Shown: piece by piece, positions 1 to 9,488 of the stretch | Position numbering within the stretch: the stretch's first letter is position 1 | Layout: every line of letters starts with the position of its first letter | NCBI GenBank assembly: GCA_963791635.1 | Contig: CAWBTC010000003.1 | Location: 1-64,000 of the forward strand | Source: VFMC01 sp963791635 | Lineage (GTDB): Bacteria > Actinomycetota > Acidimicrobiia > Acidimicrobiales > Ilumatobacteraceae | Direction of reading: 5' to 3' | Length of the DNA stretch: 64,000 nucleotides | Position numbers and translations under genes: made by a program | The notes under the pieces: model-generated | Seen by the model: the letters and a program-made list of their open reading frames with translations, nothing else | What the model was told of the DNA's origin: nothing | The model's database searches: none

Positions 1-619
1 ACGGATACGTGCGCATGATCCGGTCACCCAGGTTCGAGGTGACGCCCAGCGGTGGCGCTCGTTGCGGTAGTGGTGGAGACGATGGTTGCGGGCGAGCCAC
101 GCGTAGTAGCGGCTCGTCGGCGGTTACGTGGTGTGCACGGCAGGTGGTCCCACTCGGTCGTGGCCGAGCCGAGCCACGGTGAGGGCGAACGCCGTGAGCA
201 ACGACGGCCGGACCCCGATCCTCGACGAGCCACATCGGCAACAGCACCCACGCGGATCGTCACGATCGCGAGCAGCGCCGAACACCAACGTCGATGCCCG
301 CGCAACAGCAACCACTGCAGACGCGGGCGGATCGAGGTGGTGTCGCGATGCCCCGACCCGGTGCCGAGCTTTCGACTGGTCCACGCCTCCGGCGAAGCGT
401 GGAGCAGGAAGAGGTGGATGAACCACTCCACCGGGCCGGTGAGCGCAGCGATCGCAACCGCTGCGGCCATGCGCCTCTCGCCACCCGCCAAGGATCACCC
501 TCACCGCCACAGCGCCACCACGACCGGCGGGATTCACGCCCCGATGACGAGGTGCGAAATGCCCGCCACGTGTCGCGCTTGGTGGCGAGCTGACTCGAAC
601 GAGTCACCAGATCGGCCAT
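1..619 (-). pseudogene. Fatty acid hydroxylase superfamily membrane protein (frameshifted, cut by window edge)
   Basis: Reading the minus strand across three frames gives pieces of a sterol desaturase / fatty acid hydroxylase family membrane enzyme. A segment near 370-430 reads PVEWFIHLFLLHAS, the first His cluster. A shift near 340 continues as GHR-D-HHLDPP, the second cluster. Close to the edge comes NHRLHHYRNERHRW, followed in another frame by GVTSNLGDRIMRTYP, the usual C-terminal His motif and end of the family. At least four frame changes are needed, so the gene is decayed or the sequence carries indels. A plausible start is the ATG at 619. Proteins of this family use the His clusters to bind a di-iron centre that oxidises lipid or carotenoid chains. 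Substrate unknown. Confidence 0.6.
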
Positions 620-689
620 GTCGTCACGATACTGGCCGGCCGTCACCCGACTCGGTGCCGATACACTCCTGGATGCAAGACCCAACCAA

Positions 690-1074
690 GGGGCTGACAG
701 GTTTCGACGTCAGATTCATTTGGCGGGCGTGCGACCCGAGTTGCTCAGACTCGTAAAACGGGGCACAAACAGAATTGCCAACGAGCAGTTCGCTCTCGCC
801 GCCTAATTCGTTAGGTAGTACAGAGACATCGTGACCAGAAATGGCGCACGGGGCCGATCCACCGCAGCCTGGCACCAGAAGCGGGGGATGACAGCGGAAA
901 AGACTGCTGGCGTCGGGAAAGACCGATGACGATTCGGAAAGACGATTCGCGGGCCACCGGGCAACCGATGGCCAACTGACCCGCCGGTCTCCCTGCGTCA
1001 GGGAGAAAGTGGGAATGGTCGTATCACGAACGTTGAGTGCCTGATGGACGGGGGTTCGATTCCCCCCAGCTCCA
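690..1074 (+). ncRNA. ssrA: Transfer-messenger RNA (tmRNA)
   Basis: The 5' end GGGGCTGACAGGTTTCGAC and the 3' end (GGGTTCGATTCCCCCCAGCTCCA) are hallmark tmRNA sequences. The acceptor stem pairs GGGGCTG (690-696) with CAGCTCC (1067-1073), leaving A1074 as discriminator. CCA does not appear to be encoded, since the next bases are CGA. The T-arm, with its GTTCGATTC loop, lies just before the acceptor strand. A short reading frame at 762-806 ends in the degradation tag ALAA followed by TAA. tmRNA rescues stalled ribosomes together with SmpB and tags the nascent peptide for proteolysis. The length of about 385 nt is normal for actinobacteria. Confidence 0.95.
762..806 (+). other. tmRNA-encoded proteolysis tag
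   Basis: The internal frame reads GTNRIANEQFALAA and ends at TAA (804-806). The ALAA C-terminus is the standard ClpXP-type degron. The resume codon is inferred to be GGC at 762; ACA at 765 is the alternative. The GTAAAACGG just upstream resembles the usual sequence preceding resume codons. Confidence 0.8.
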
Positions 1075-1101
1075 CGATTGTGATGTCGCGAGACATCACG
1101 G

Positions 1102-1133
1102 ACAGTCCGAACCTTCATCGGGGTTCGGGCTGT
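1102..1133 (+). terminator. Hairpin downstream of tmRNA
   Basis: ACAGTCCGAACC (1102-1113) pairs with GGTTCGGGCTGT (1122-1133), with one G-U pair and an 8-nt loop, forming a 12-bp stem just after the tmRNA. A second hairpin, GTGATGTC/GACATCAC with a GCGA tetraloop (1080-1099), directly precedes it. There is no long T-run, but the position fits termination or 3'-end processing of ssrA. Confidence 0.6.
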
Positions 1134-1213
1134 TGTGGTTTCGGGGTCCATCAGGTTGTCGTGGCCCGCCGATGGGGCCGCCGGTGCCGTGGTAGCGGCG
1201 TTCGAGTTGATGG

Positions 1214-1590
1214 TCAGGGTGCGGATGATCTCGCCGATGGTGGCGTCAATGACGCGGATGCCGAGGTAGGTGATGTCTTGACACCACCGCGGTCTGGATC
1301 ACCGGGAGCGAAGTTGCGGCCGACGAGGTCCGGGATGATGTACCCGTCAGGGCCGGGGAACGTGTTGCGCACCCGACGCCGGATGCACCTGCCAGCCAAG
1401 CCGTGCAAGCGCATCAGCCGACGAACTCGTTTCTCGTTGATCATCACGCCGGCCTTGCGGAGCTCGCGCCAGCATGCGTGGGACCCCGTAGTTGTTAATC
1501 CGCCGCGGCGAAGATCTCGGCGCATCAACACGACGATGTCGGCCTCGGCGATCTGACGTTCGGTCGGTCCGGCCGCTTCAGCGTTTGCAC
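1214..1590 (-). pseudogene. IS3-family transposase (OrfB) remnant
   Basis: The minus strand encodes GVMINEKRVRRLMRLHGLAG, then PDLVGRNFAPGDPD, which match the HTH_21 and pre-catalytic part of IS3-family OrfB transposases. Upstream, a second frame gives INNYGVPRM, the usual start of the HTH_21 segment, so at least one frameshift is present. The DDE catalytic core is missing: the family motif WVTDITYL appears only as CQDITYL in another frame, and recognisable sequence then ends. No inverted repeats were found. It is a dead insertion-sequence fragment beside the tmRNA. Confidence 0.7.
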
Positions 1591-1600
1591 CAGGACGACT

Positions 1601-3356
1601 TCAGGTGGGCGGCGGAATCCGCCTTCCGCTTTGGGCGCAGGCCCACTCTGCGTCGATGTCGGCGAACACCTCGTCGATGCTGCGTTTCCCGTCGACCCAG
1701 TTGATCATCGCCCGCCAAAACGCGCCTGGGCCACCTTCGAAGGTCGAACCTCCGATCTCTTGCGGCATCAAGTCAGACGCATCAATCCTGAACGAATCCG
1801 ACTGTAGTGCGGCCTCCGCAGCCTCGGCGAGCTTCCTTCGAACGGCAGCAGCAGGATCGACGCTCACGTCACCGTAGTTCGAGAGATCGAAGCGGGCGTT
1901 GGGCGAGATGAAGTCATTCCCTGGTTCGACGGCCCAGCGATTGCCCCATTCCGGGCTGGCGAGGAACTCCATGAACGCACGTACCTCCGGCCGGTCGACG
2001 AGGGCGGCGGCGAAGCCCGTAGTACCGGTGATCGGAGTCGATTGGGTCGGGTCGATCGGAGGGAGCACGAAGAAGTCGATGTCCCTGCCGATCTGATCAC
2101 TCGGCGGGACGAAGTTGCTCTTCAGCATGAAGCTGGCCTGGTGGTACATCCAGCACTCCGGTTCGGTCACGCCCGTCACGCTGTCGCGAGCGAGCATGTG
2201 ATCGAGTTGGTTGCTCCAGTTCTCGTCGCTGATGCTGGTCGGACCGCCCCGGACGAACCCGGGCTCGAACACCACGTCGTCGGCAAGTCGGCCGGCCTCC
2301 ATCACCGCAAGGCTGGTGAACACGACCTCGCCAGGTCCAGCACGTCGTAGGTGTCGACGCCGCCGACTCGAAGTACCAAGCTCTCGATGAAGTCGGTTCC
2401 GGGCCATCCGCTGCCGTCGCCGCTTTCGAAGCCGAAGCGCCATGGCGTTCCACCGTCCGCCACGACTTGACTCGACAGGCGAGGAGCTCGGCCCAGGTCG
2501 TCGGGATCTGGTAGCCGGCCTTCTCGAACTCGGCCTTCGGGTAGAACACGAGGCTCTTCAGGGCGACGATGATGGGGATCGCCCGAGCCCCTCCCGTCTC
2601 GGGCACCCACACCGGTGGCGCCGTCCACCCTTCCGAAGCCGAGCAGGTACTCGCCGAAGTCGGACCGTAAGGTCTCGGGGTCGACTAGCTGGCCGATGTC
2701 GATAGCTCGGGGCTGGGCCCATGCCGGCATTGCGTGACCGAAGATGTATATGTCGGGACGGTGGTTGGGCTCTCCCGGTTCGAAGCTCACTGCGGCTTCG
2801 GCGTCGATCGCGGTCAGCTCGACATTGATCCCAGTGCGCTTCTCGAATTCCGCGAACTCGCGGGCGAGGCCGGTATCCGCGTCCAATCCCGGGAAGACCG
2901 TCACGGTCGTCCCCTCCAGCGCGCGCGCGAGTGGTTCCCGGCGAGGTACTCATCGAGCCCACCGCGCAACTCCAAGTCGCCAGGAACTACGACCTCCGTC
3001 GGGCAGGGGCTGGACAGGAACTCTTGACATTCGCTAGCGGTCAGGGGTCGCTCAGCGGTGGATTCGGCGAGGTCCATCAACTCGTTCGGTGGCAGGGCAT
3101 AGACGCCGACGGGACCCTGTGATCCCGGTCTGGCCGCGACCGGCGTTTGCTGATCGACGTCGTACTGGACACCGAGCTCCTGGAGCACGAAGTGCAGTGT
3201 GTCGACTGCCTCCCCGTTCGCGTAGCCGAGGTCGACGGTCTGTCGCAGGGATTGCATCGCGAGGAGCAGGGCAAGGTCCGGGTCCTCATCGAGTTGGTCC
3301 CTCGAAGCCGTGACGAGACGATTGACCATCAGCAGGTCGTCGACCTCTCGCTTTGG
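1601..3356 (-). pseudogene. Extracellular solute-binding domain (C-terminal half of the SARP-kinase fusion, frameshifted)
   Basis: This continues the upstream kinase gene in other frames. A linker (REVDDLLMVNRLV, 3.35 to 2.9 kb) is followed by VTVFPGLDADTGLAREFAEF, the start of a family-1 extracellular solute-binding domain. The domain runs on through PIIVALKSLVFYPKAEFEKA and ends near 1601 with FWRAMINWVDGKRSIDEVF, typical of sugar-binding proteins. Frame changes fall near 3340, 2900, 2610 and 2440, but the pieces abut in order with no lost sequence, so the intact product would be one protein of about 1,580 residues. The domain follows a transmembrane helix and should lie outside the cell. 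Whether the frameshifts are real or sequence errors cannot be told from the sequence alone. Confidence 0.65.
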
Positions 3357-6351
3357 CGTCGACTGCCGAACGCCACTGCACGGTTCCGAACACGCCGAGT
3401 GCCGCCACGAGCAGAGCCGCGAGACCGACGATGACGAGTTGATGACCTCGCTGCTTCTGGCGACGCTCGGCCGCGATTGCCCGTTGCTCGCGTTCGAGAA
3501 GGTCCTCCGCCTCCCGGTCACGTTCGGCACGGCTGGCATCGAGGAAGGCTTGCTCCGGCCCGGAGAGCTTCAGTGAAGTGGTTGTGGCCCAGCCGTGCAC
3601 TTGCTCGAGGAGACCGCCTCGCAGGAGGTACGGCGCAGCGCGGTCTGCAGCGATCCATTCGCGCATCGCTTGCGCAAGCCGCCGCTGAACGCGGACGTCG
3701 TGCCGCGCCCCATCGATCCAGTCGCGCAGCCGAGTCCACTCGATGAGCAACACCTCGTGTGAGATCTCGACCGTCGGGCTCCTGGTGATCGGGTCGCGAT
3801 CGAAGCTGAGCAGGCGGTGTCGACCGAAGGTGTCGAGCACGGAGCTCAGCAGCAGGCGATCGACATCGAGGTCCTCGAGCTCGCTGCGGAGCACTCGCCG
3901 ACGCGTGTCTTCCCCTCCTTCGTTGAACGTGACGAGGCGGAGAAACACCTGGCGGGCGACCTCGTGCGCGTCATCACCGAGGCTGGCCAACAGTCCTTCG
4001 GCGCGCTTCACCAACGTGCCCGCCACCCCGCCGAGCTCTTCGTACGTGGCGTAGTCGACGCGGTGTCCGCGCCGATGGTCGAACAGCTCGGTCAACGTGT
4101 ACTGCAGCAGCGGCAATGCACCGGGTCGATCGGTCACCTCCCGCACCAAGGCGGCCACGAGTGCCGGCTCGAACGTGACGCCGAGTGGCTCTGCCGGACA
4201 CGTGATCGCACGCTCCAGGTCGTGCGCTGTCATCGGTGTGACGATCTCGGTCCCGTCGCGGAGCAGTTCACCGAGGCCTCGGTGCTGCAATGGCCGGTCG
4301 TAGAAGTCGGCGCGAAGCGTGACGACGACACGGATGCGACTCTGCTCGTCGGTGACGGCACTCACCAGGTTGGCGAGGAAGCGGTTCGCGGTCGCCAGAT
4401 CGACCTGCGTGAACAGCTCCTCGAATTGGTCGATCAGCAGCAGCAGTTGAGAGCCGTCATGGGGCAAAACGCTGTTGACCGCACGCTGCAGACCGTGGTC
4501 GCCGGCGAGCTGCTCGAGCAAAGACGGTGGGGGATCGACGGCGACGCCCAAGAGAGCATCCTCGAGCTGCTCGAATGGATGGCTTGTGGGGGTCATCTCG
4601 ATCGTGAACCACGAACCTGACAGGGGAACCGCGCCGCGCCGGATCGCAGGCAGCAGCCCAGCCTTCACGGCGCTCGACTTGCCGCTGCCGCTCGGACCGA
4701 CCACGGCGACGAAGCGCCCGCGGGCGCCGCTGAGACCGAGGCGTGCGATCAGCCGTTCGACGAGACGTTCGCGACCGAAGAAATCGGCTGCATCGACAAC
4801 ATCGAACGCTCGCAGCCCTTTGTAAGGGTTGTCGACAGACGGCTCCGGCTCGAGCGTCGAAGCCCGTGATGCCGTATCCCCGCCGAGCGCCTCGTGCAGA
4901 TCGTCGACCAGTTCGCCGACGCTCCCATAGCGCCCGGCGGCGTCGACGTCGATCGCGCGTTCGATGACGCGTGCAACGGGATCCGGCAGCGCACCTCGAA
5001 GCTCGTCGACCTCAACGCTCCGACCGGTCAGCGCCTGCGCGACGAGCACGCCGAGGCCGGAGATGTCCGACCTGGCGGCAACCTCGCTCGTGCCGACCGC
5101 GATCCCGAAATCCGACAGGTAGGCGTTGCCTTCGTCGTCGAGCAGGACGTTGGCCGAGTTGATGTCGCCGTGTACGACGCCGGAGCGGTGCGCAGTCTGG
5201 AGGGCGTTGCCCAGCTGATCGACCATCATCATGGTCTGAGCGGAGGTGAGCGCGCCATGTTCGAGGGCGGAGGCCAAACTCCCGCCGCGCATCAGCCGCA
5301 TCACCAGATAGGCCGCGTCCGGCTCACGCCAATAGTCGTACAACGGGACGATGTGCGGATGCTCGAGCGTCGCGATGACCTGTGCTTCAGCCTGGAAACG
5401 GCGGATGAAGGCCGGATCGTTGGCGAGGTCGGGAGGGATGACCTTGATCGCCACCTCGCGACCGATAGCGGGCTGATAGGCGCGGTAGGCCGTCCCCGTC
5501 GCACCGGCACCGATCTGCTCCCGCAGCTCGTACCCACGCACTGCCGGCCCGGGCTCCGTCACCCCACCCCGCACGGTCGCGCGGGATGGGACCTCGAGCG
5601 CCTCGTCCCCGGTGACGATCTGCTCCTCGAGCCTGCGAAGCGACGACGATGGCTCGATACCGAGCTCCTCACCGAGCCGTGACTTGAGGAACTGGTACGT
5701 CCGCAGCGCGTCGGCCTGACGCGACGATCGATACAGCGCGATCATCAGCTGGCCCGTCAAACGTTCCTTCAAGGGATGCTGACGAACGAGCGACTCCAAT
5801 TCCGAGATCAGCTCACGGGACAGGCCCCGCTCGAGGTCGGCATCGAGCCGAAGCTCGACGGCCTCCAGCCGGAGCTCCTCGAGACGGGCGATCTCGGCCT
5901 GGGCGAAGGACTCGTAGGTGAACTCCTCGAAGGCCCTGCCCCGCCAGAGAGCCAGCGACTCACCCAGCACGAGCGACGCCGCCGCCGGGTCGACGTCGGC
6001 GAGTGCCCGACCCTCGCTGACCATCCGTTCGAACCGGAGTGAGTCGATCTGGTCCGCTGCAGCCTCGATGAGGTAGCCGGGGGCTCGCGTGAGCAGGATC
6101 GAGCCATCCGTGCGCTTCTCGCGATCCGGCTCGAGCGCCTTGCGCAGTCCCGAAACGTAGACCCACAGCGCGTTCTGCTTGTCGACGCCGCCGGCGTCAC
6201 CCCACAGCTCGTCGAGGATCTGATCTGTGGAGAACACCGAGTTCGGCGCGGTCAGCAGCAGGGCGAGCAGGGCGCGCTGCCGAAATGCGCCGAGGTCCAC
6301 GAGATGGCCGTCTCGCAGCGCCTCGAGCTTGCCGAGTACCCGATACTCCAC
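3286..6351 (-). CDS. SARP / Ser-Thr protein kinase / nSTAND regulator, membrane anchored
   Basis: Domains in order: an OmpR-type DNA-binding winged helix plus BTAD (residues about 1-245, SARP/AfsR type); a Ser/Thr kinase (about 274-490) with glycine loop GAGATGTAYRA, VAIK lysine near 303, HGD-INSAN catalytic loop and DFG near 415; and an nSTAND P-loop NTPase (from about 510) with Walker A GPSGSGKSS and Walker B LLLLIDQFEELF. A single membrane helix, HQLVIVGLAALLVAALGVF, follows near 975-995. All key kinase and P-loop residues are present, although HRD is HGD. After the helix the reading frame breaks near 3340 and continues in another frame into a solute-binding domain. The likely role is a one-protein sensor that links an external ligand to phosphorylation and transcription. 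Its targets are unknown. Confidence 0.9.
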   Translation of the reverse strand: MEYRVLGKLEALRDGHLVDLGAFRQRALLALLLTAPNSVFSTDQILDELWGDAGGVDKQNALWVYVSGLRKALEPDREKRTDGSILLTRAPGYLIEAAADQIDSLRFERMVSEGRALADVDPAAASLVLGESLALWRGRAFEEFTYESFAQAEIARLEELRLEAVELRLDADLERGLSRELISELESLVRQHPLKERLTGQLMIALYRSSRQADALRTYQFLKSRLGEELGIEPSSSLRRLEEQIVTGDEALEVPSRATVRGGVTEPGPAVRGYELREQIGAGATGTAYRAYQPAIGREVAIKVIPPDLANDPAFIRRFQAEAQVIATLEHPHIVPLYDYWREPDAAYLVMRLMRGGSLASALEHGALTSAQTMMMVDQLGNALQTAHRSGVVHGDINSANVLLDDEGNAYLSDFGIAVGTSEVAARSDISGLGVLVAQALTGRSVEVDELRGALPDPVARVIERAIDVDAAGRYGSVGELVDDLHEALGGDTASRASTLEPEPSVDNPYKGLRAFDVVDAADFFGRERLVERLIARLGLSGARGRFVAVVGPSGSGKSSAVKAGLLPAIRRGAVPLSGSWFTIEMTPTSHPFEQLEDALLGVAVDPPPSLLEQLAGDHGLQRAVNSVLPHDGSQLLLLIDQFEELFTQVDLATANRFLANLVSAVTDEQSRIRVVVTLRADFYDRPLQHRGLGELLRDGTEIVTPMTAHDLERAITCPAEPLGVTFEPALVAALVREVTDRPGALPLLQYTLTELFDHRRGHRVDYATYEELGGVAGTLVKRAEGLLASLGDDAHEVARQVFLRLVTFNEGGEDTRRRVLRSELEDLDVDRLLLSSVLDTFGRHRLLSFDRDPITRSPTVEISHEVLLIEWTRLRDWIDGARHDVRVQRRLAQAMREWIAADRAAPYLLRGGLLEQVHGWATTTSLKLSGPEQAFLDASRAERDREAEDLLEREQRAIAAERRQKQRGHQLVIVGLAALLVAALGVFGTVQWRSAVDAKARGRRPADGQSSRHGFEGPTR

Positions 6352-6429
6352 CCATCCTCCTTCCAGGCGGCCTTGCCCCGGTTTGCGTCACAGGGTCGCC
6401 TGAGTCTGGACCATGCAACTTAGGTCCCA

Positions 6430-7660
6430 CTTAAGCCTCGATCCACCGATTGGGGTCGGGTGAGGTGATGCGCGTATCCGCCTGAAAGGTCTCCTGGCCT
6501 GGGACGATGTTGGTTCCTACGCCATCTCGTTCGACAGAACCAGGAGACACTTCCAGTGACGCGAGTATCGCATGCGCTCGACCGGATCGACGCGACCTTT
6601 GATGACCCGAATTTGGTCGCTGACGCCGGGCTGTTGCTGGTGGCGACGCTGTCGCAACGCCTCGGTCTCGAGCAACTGGCGAGGTGCTGCACGCCCGGAT
6701 GCGGAAAGGATCCGCGAACACCCAACGTGGCACGGCCCGATTCCTCGACGAACTCATCGCCCGGGTCCGCCGCGTCGGCGCCACCGGCGAGCTGACCGTC
6801 CGCGTCGATTCGGGGTTCTGGTCCAACGACACCATCGCAGCGCTGGCGCGACTGAACGTGCGCTACACGATGGCCGTCAGATGCGGCACCAAAGGCATCG
6901 CCACGGCGATCGCCGCGATCCCGGAGACCGCCTGGGCCGATATCGACTACACACCCGACGGGCAAGCCCAAGTCGCTGACTGCGAATACACCACCGGCAC
7001 CGGCAAACACGCGGTCACCCGGCGGCTCGTGGTTCGCCGCACACGGCTCACCGACACCGCCCAGATGAAACTGTGGCCCGACTGGCGGCACCACGCGTTC
7101 CTCACCGACCTCGCCGGCACAGCCGTCAACATCGACAAGTTCCACCGCCATCACGCCGTCGTCGAGCTCGCGATCCGCGATCTGAAAGAAGGTGCCGGAC
7201 TCGAACATGTTCCGTCCGGGAACTTCCACGCCAACTCGGTCTGGCTGCAATGCGCAGCCCTCGCGGACAACCTGATCCGCTGGACCGTCACCCTCGGCAA
7301 CATCCGCGTCGACGTCCAACTCGTCGTCGCCCGCACGACCCGCACCCGACACCTCGCGATCCCTGGCCGACTCGTGAACCGCGCCGGCCGACAGACCTTG
7401 CGACTGCCGACCAACTGGCCCTGGGCGAAACAGTTCACCACCGCACTCGACAACCTCCGCGGACTACGACCCGCCCCCGCCTGACAACGCGCCCGCGGTC
7501 AGACGCGCCGCATCACACCACCCGCGTCGACAACCCGAACCCCAAGCCGTCAGCTTCACCACGCCCCAGCAACAACGAATGCGGCCCCGGCTACGCCGAA
7601 CCCGCCCACCACCACTCGCACCCACGCCACAAGGGTCCGATCGGTGGATCGAGGCTCAAG
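6430..7660. mobile_element. IS1380-family element, internally deleted
   Basis: The left end CTTAAGCCTCGATCCACCGAT (from 6430) and the right end (7637-7660, read in reverse complement CTTGAGCCTCGATCCACCGAT) form about 23-bp imperfect terminal inverted repeats around a broken IS1380 transposase. The element is 1,231 bp, whereas complete IS1380 elements are nearer 1.7 kb, consistent with an internal deletion. The bases just outside the ends (CCCA and GCCG) do not match, so no target duplication is visible. It cannot move on its own but could be a substrate for an intact relative. Confidence 0.8.
6556..7484 (+). pseudogene. IS1380-family transposase, internal deletion
   Basis: The first 42 or so codons (GTG at 6556) encode the normal N-terminus, including AGLLLVATLSQRLGLEQLA. 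Near 6678 the sequence jumps directly to VLHARMRKGSANTQRGTARF and runs to the normal C-terminus at 7484. The central part, which holds the first catalytic aspartates of the DDE nuclease, is missing, and the two parts are in different frames. The C-terminal part keeps VRVDSGFWS and the HHAVVELAIRDLKEG region that carries the last acidic residue. Inactive. Confidence 0.85.
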
Positions 7661-7680
7661 GCCGACGACGACGCGAGCGA

Positions 7681-8076
7681 TCACGGTTCGAGCGCTGGGC
7701 CGATGACCTGGGTTCCATCGTCCAGGGTCGCGGCGGGGACCAGACCGTGTGCGACGAGATCGCGGACGATGTCGTCGTGGGTGCGCGGTGCGGATGCGAG
7801 CGCTGGGCCGATGACCTGGGTTCCATCGTCCAGGGTCGCGGCGGGGACCAGACCGCGTGCGACGAGATCGCGGACGATGTCGTCGCGGGTGCGTGGTGCC
7901 GATTCGGGCGTTTGGTCGGACCTCGTCGGACCAGAGGTCTCGACGACCGCGAAGAACGCGACAGCGGCGACGACGACGAACACCGTTCCGATCCCGACTA
8001 GCCGCCGAATTGGCCCCCGAGGCGGCGTGTTGGATGTTGTTCGATCCACCTGGATGGTTTCGTCAGTGATGACCAT
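7681..8076 (-). CDS. Small membrane protein with two identical-type 36-residue repeats
   Basis: A 131-residue protein with a cytoplasmic start, one membrane helix (RLVGIGTVFVVVAAVAFFAV, about residues 25-45) and then two nearly identical 36-residue units, SAPRTRDDIVRDLVARGLVP plus AATLDDGTQVIGPALA. The second unit differs by a few residues, such as TH for TR. The unit looks like a short helix-turn with a conserved acidic patch. The family is not recognised. It lies immediately beyond the IS1380 element and reads toward it, and its last codons are only about 20 bp from the right inverted repeat, so the 3' end may have been altered by the insertion. Confidence 0.65.
   Translation of the reverse strand: MVITDETIQVDRTTSNTPPRGPIRRLVGIGTVFVVVAAVAFFAVVETSGPTRSDQTPESAPRTRDDIVRDLVARGLVPAATLDDGTQVIGPALASAPRTHDDIVRDLVAHGLVPAATLDDGTQVIGPALEP
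7689..7904. repeat. Two tandem 108-bp direct repeats
   Basis: The unit beginning CGAGCGCTGGGCCGATGACC at 7689 recurs at 7797 with a 108-bp period and only a few substitutions. The period is exactly 36 codons, so it encodes the repeat of the overlapping minus-strand gene. Near identity at DNA level points to a recent duplication. Confidence 0.9.
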
Positions 8077-8444
8077 GAGGGTCTCCTCGCTGGGTGTCGC
8101 CGCTCACCTGGTGCTAGCGGTCGGTTGCCCTGAGAGTCGAGGAGGCGACTTAGCAACGGCTGTCAGCAACTTCGCGTGGCCTTTCCTCTGCTCGCGATCC
8201 GCGCTCACCAGAAGGCGTTGAGAGCGTCGAGGCGAAGGGGGTTCATGCCACCAAGGGCCGCCGAGTCGACCTCGCAGGGGCACATTCCTCAGCTGCTACC
8301 GCACACTTCGGGCACGATCCAGCGGGTTCGACGGTCACATGCCGCGGATTACCGTGCATCCGACTCGGGTAGATATGTCGGTGATCCACCCGCCCGTTCT
8401 TGCTGTCGGTGACGATGGTGCGGCGGGCGTGATCGGAGGATCAC
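8077..8444. other. Intergenic region upstream of recombinase pair
   Basis: 368 bp between the start of the minus-strand repeat protein and the first recombinase. It should hold divergent promoters. A GGAGG ribosome site lies just before the ATG at 8445. No further gene, attachment repeat or hairpin was recognised. Confidence 0.5.
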
Positions 8445-9488
8445 ATGAAGCCCATCGCGTTCCCGAAGCTGACGCTTCCTGACCCTGGTTCGCGCGTCGC
8501 TCCGACGCTCGGCCACCCACTCGTCGACGACTTCGTCGAGTCTGTTCATGCGCGGCTTCGACCGAACTCGACGCTGGCGGTTGTCTATGACTTGAAGGTG
8601 TTCTTCTCGATTATCGATGTCGACCCGCTCGATGTCCGCCGGCGTCACGTGTTGGAGTTCATCCGGGTTCAGCGGACCGGTTCGACCGACGCCAGGGTGG
8701 TCCCGATCGACCAGTCGAACGGGTTGGCGTTGTCGACGATCCGGCGTCGGTTGTCGACGGTCGCCGGGTTTTACTCGCACCTTGTCGCGCTCGGTGAGTT
8801 GGATCACAACCCGGTGCAGCGCGGCATGCCGGTGCGTTCACCGGTGACCCGTGATCGGCGGGTGATCCCACTGGTCCGCCCGGTGCGGCATCTGCCGCGG
8901 ATCCTCGATCACGACGACGTCATCAAGTTGGTTGGGGCGCTGCGCACCGATCGGGATCGAGCGATGATCGACGCGATGCTGCTCGCCGGGTTGCGCCGTT
9001 GCGAGGTCCTCGGGCTGCGGCTGTCGGATGTGCGTTGGGGCGAGCGCCGATTGTTCATCGCGGACGGCAAGGGCGGCCATCAGCGGATCGTGCCGGTCTC
9101 GCCCCGGTTCTTCGACACGCTGCGCAGCTATCTCGATCTCGAGCGACCGGCCAATGCAGACACGCGGTTCGTGTTCGTCGTGTTGAAAGGCCCGAACCGT
9201 GGCCGCCCGCTCACCGCGAAGGGGCTCGACGAGATCATGTTGGGCGCCCGCCGCCGCGCCGGGGTGGAGCATGCGACCTGTCACGAGTTGCGCCACACCT
9301 GTTTCACCCGCCTCCGCGAAGCGGGCATGGCCCTCGAAGCACTCCAAGCCCAAGCCGGTCACCGCTCGATCTCAGCGACCCAGATCTATCTGCATCTCGC
9401 CAACGATTGGCTTGCCGGCGAGTATCTACGTGCAGCTCAGGCCGTTGATGCCCAGGCTGCGCTGGGCCGCAAGGCGGTGGCGTCATGA
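8445..9488 (+). CDS. Tyrosine recombinase / site-specific integrase 1
   Basis: A 347-residue XerC/D-type recombinase. The N-terminal SAM-like core-binding domain covers about residues 25-120. The catalytic domain shows Arg in LLAGLRRCEVLGL, Lys in DGKGGHQR, HxxR in CHELRHTC, GHRS and the nucleophilic Tyr in TQIYLHLAND. All catalytic residues are present, so the enzyme should be active. A GGAGG site precedes the ATG. Its last four bases overlap the next recombinase (ATGA), so the two are translationally coupled. Paired recombinases of this sort occur in Tn554-type transposons and other integrative elements. Confidence 0.93.
   Translation: MKPIAFPKLTLPDPGSRVAPTLGHPLVDDFVESVHARLRPNSTLAVVYDLKVFFSIIDVDPLDVRRRHVLEFIRVQRTGSTDARVVPIDQSNGLALSTIRRRLSTVAGFYSHLVALGELDHNPVQRGMPVRSPVTRDRRVIPLVRPVRHLPRILDHDDVIKLVGALRTDRDRAMIDAMLLAGLRRCEVLGLRLSDVRWGERRLFIADGKGGHQRIVPVSPRFFDTLRSYLDLERPANADTRFVFVVLKGPNRGRPLTAKGLDEIMLGARRRAGVEHATCHELRHTCFTRLREAGMALEALQAQAGHRSISATQIYLHLANDWLAGEYLRAAQAVDAQAALGRKAVAS

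Noticed and set aside
1051..1076. GGGTTCGATTCCCCCC considered as a tRNA T-arm
   Set aside because: The matching acceptor strand is at 690 and the intervening region has a tag reading frame, so it is tmRNA and not a tRNA.
7689..7904. Direct repeats considered as a CRISPR array
   Set aside because: Only two abutting 108-bp units without spacers, and they are in-frame coding repeats. No CRISPR array or cas gene was seen in the window.
7073..8221. 382-codon plus-strand frame after the IS1380 element
   Set aside because: Proline/arginine-rich shadow that crosses the transposase end, the inverted repeat and the repeat-protein gene.
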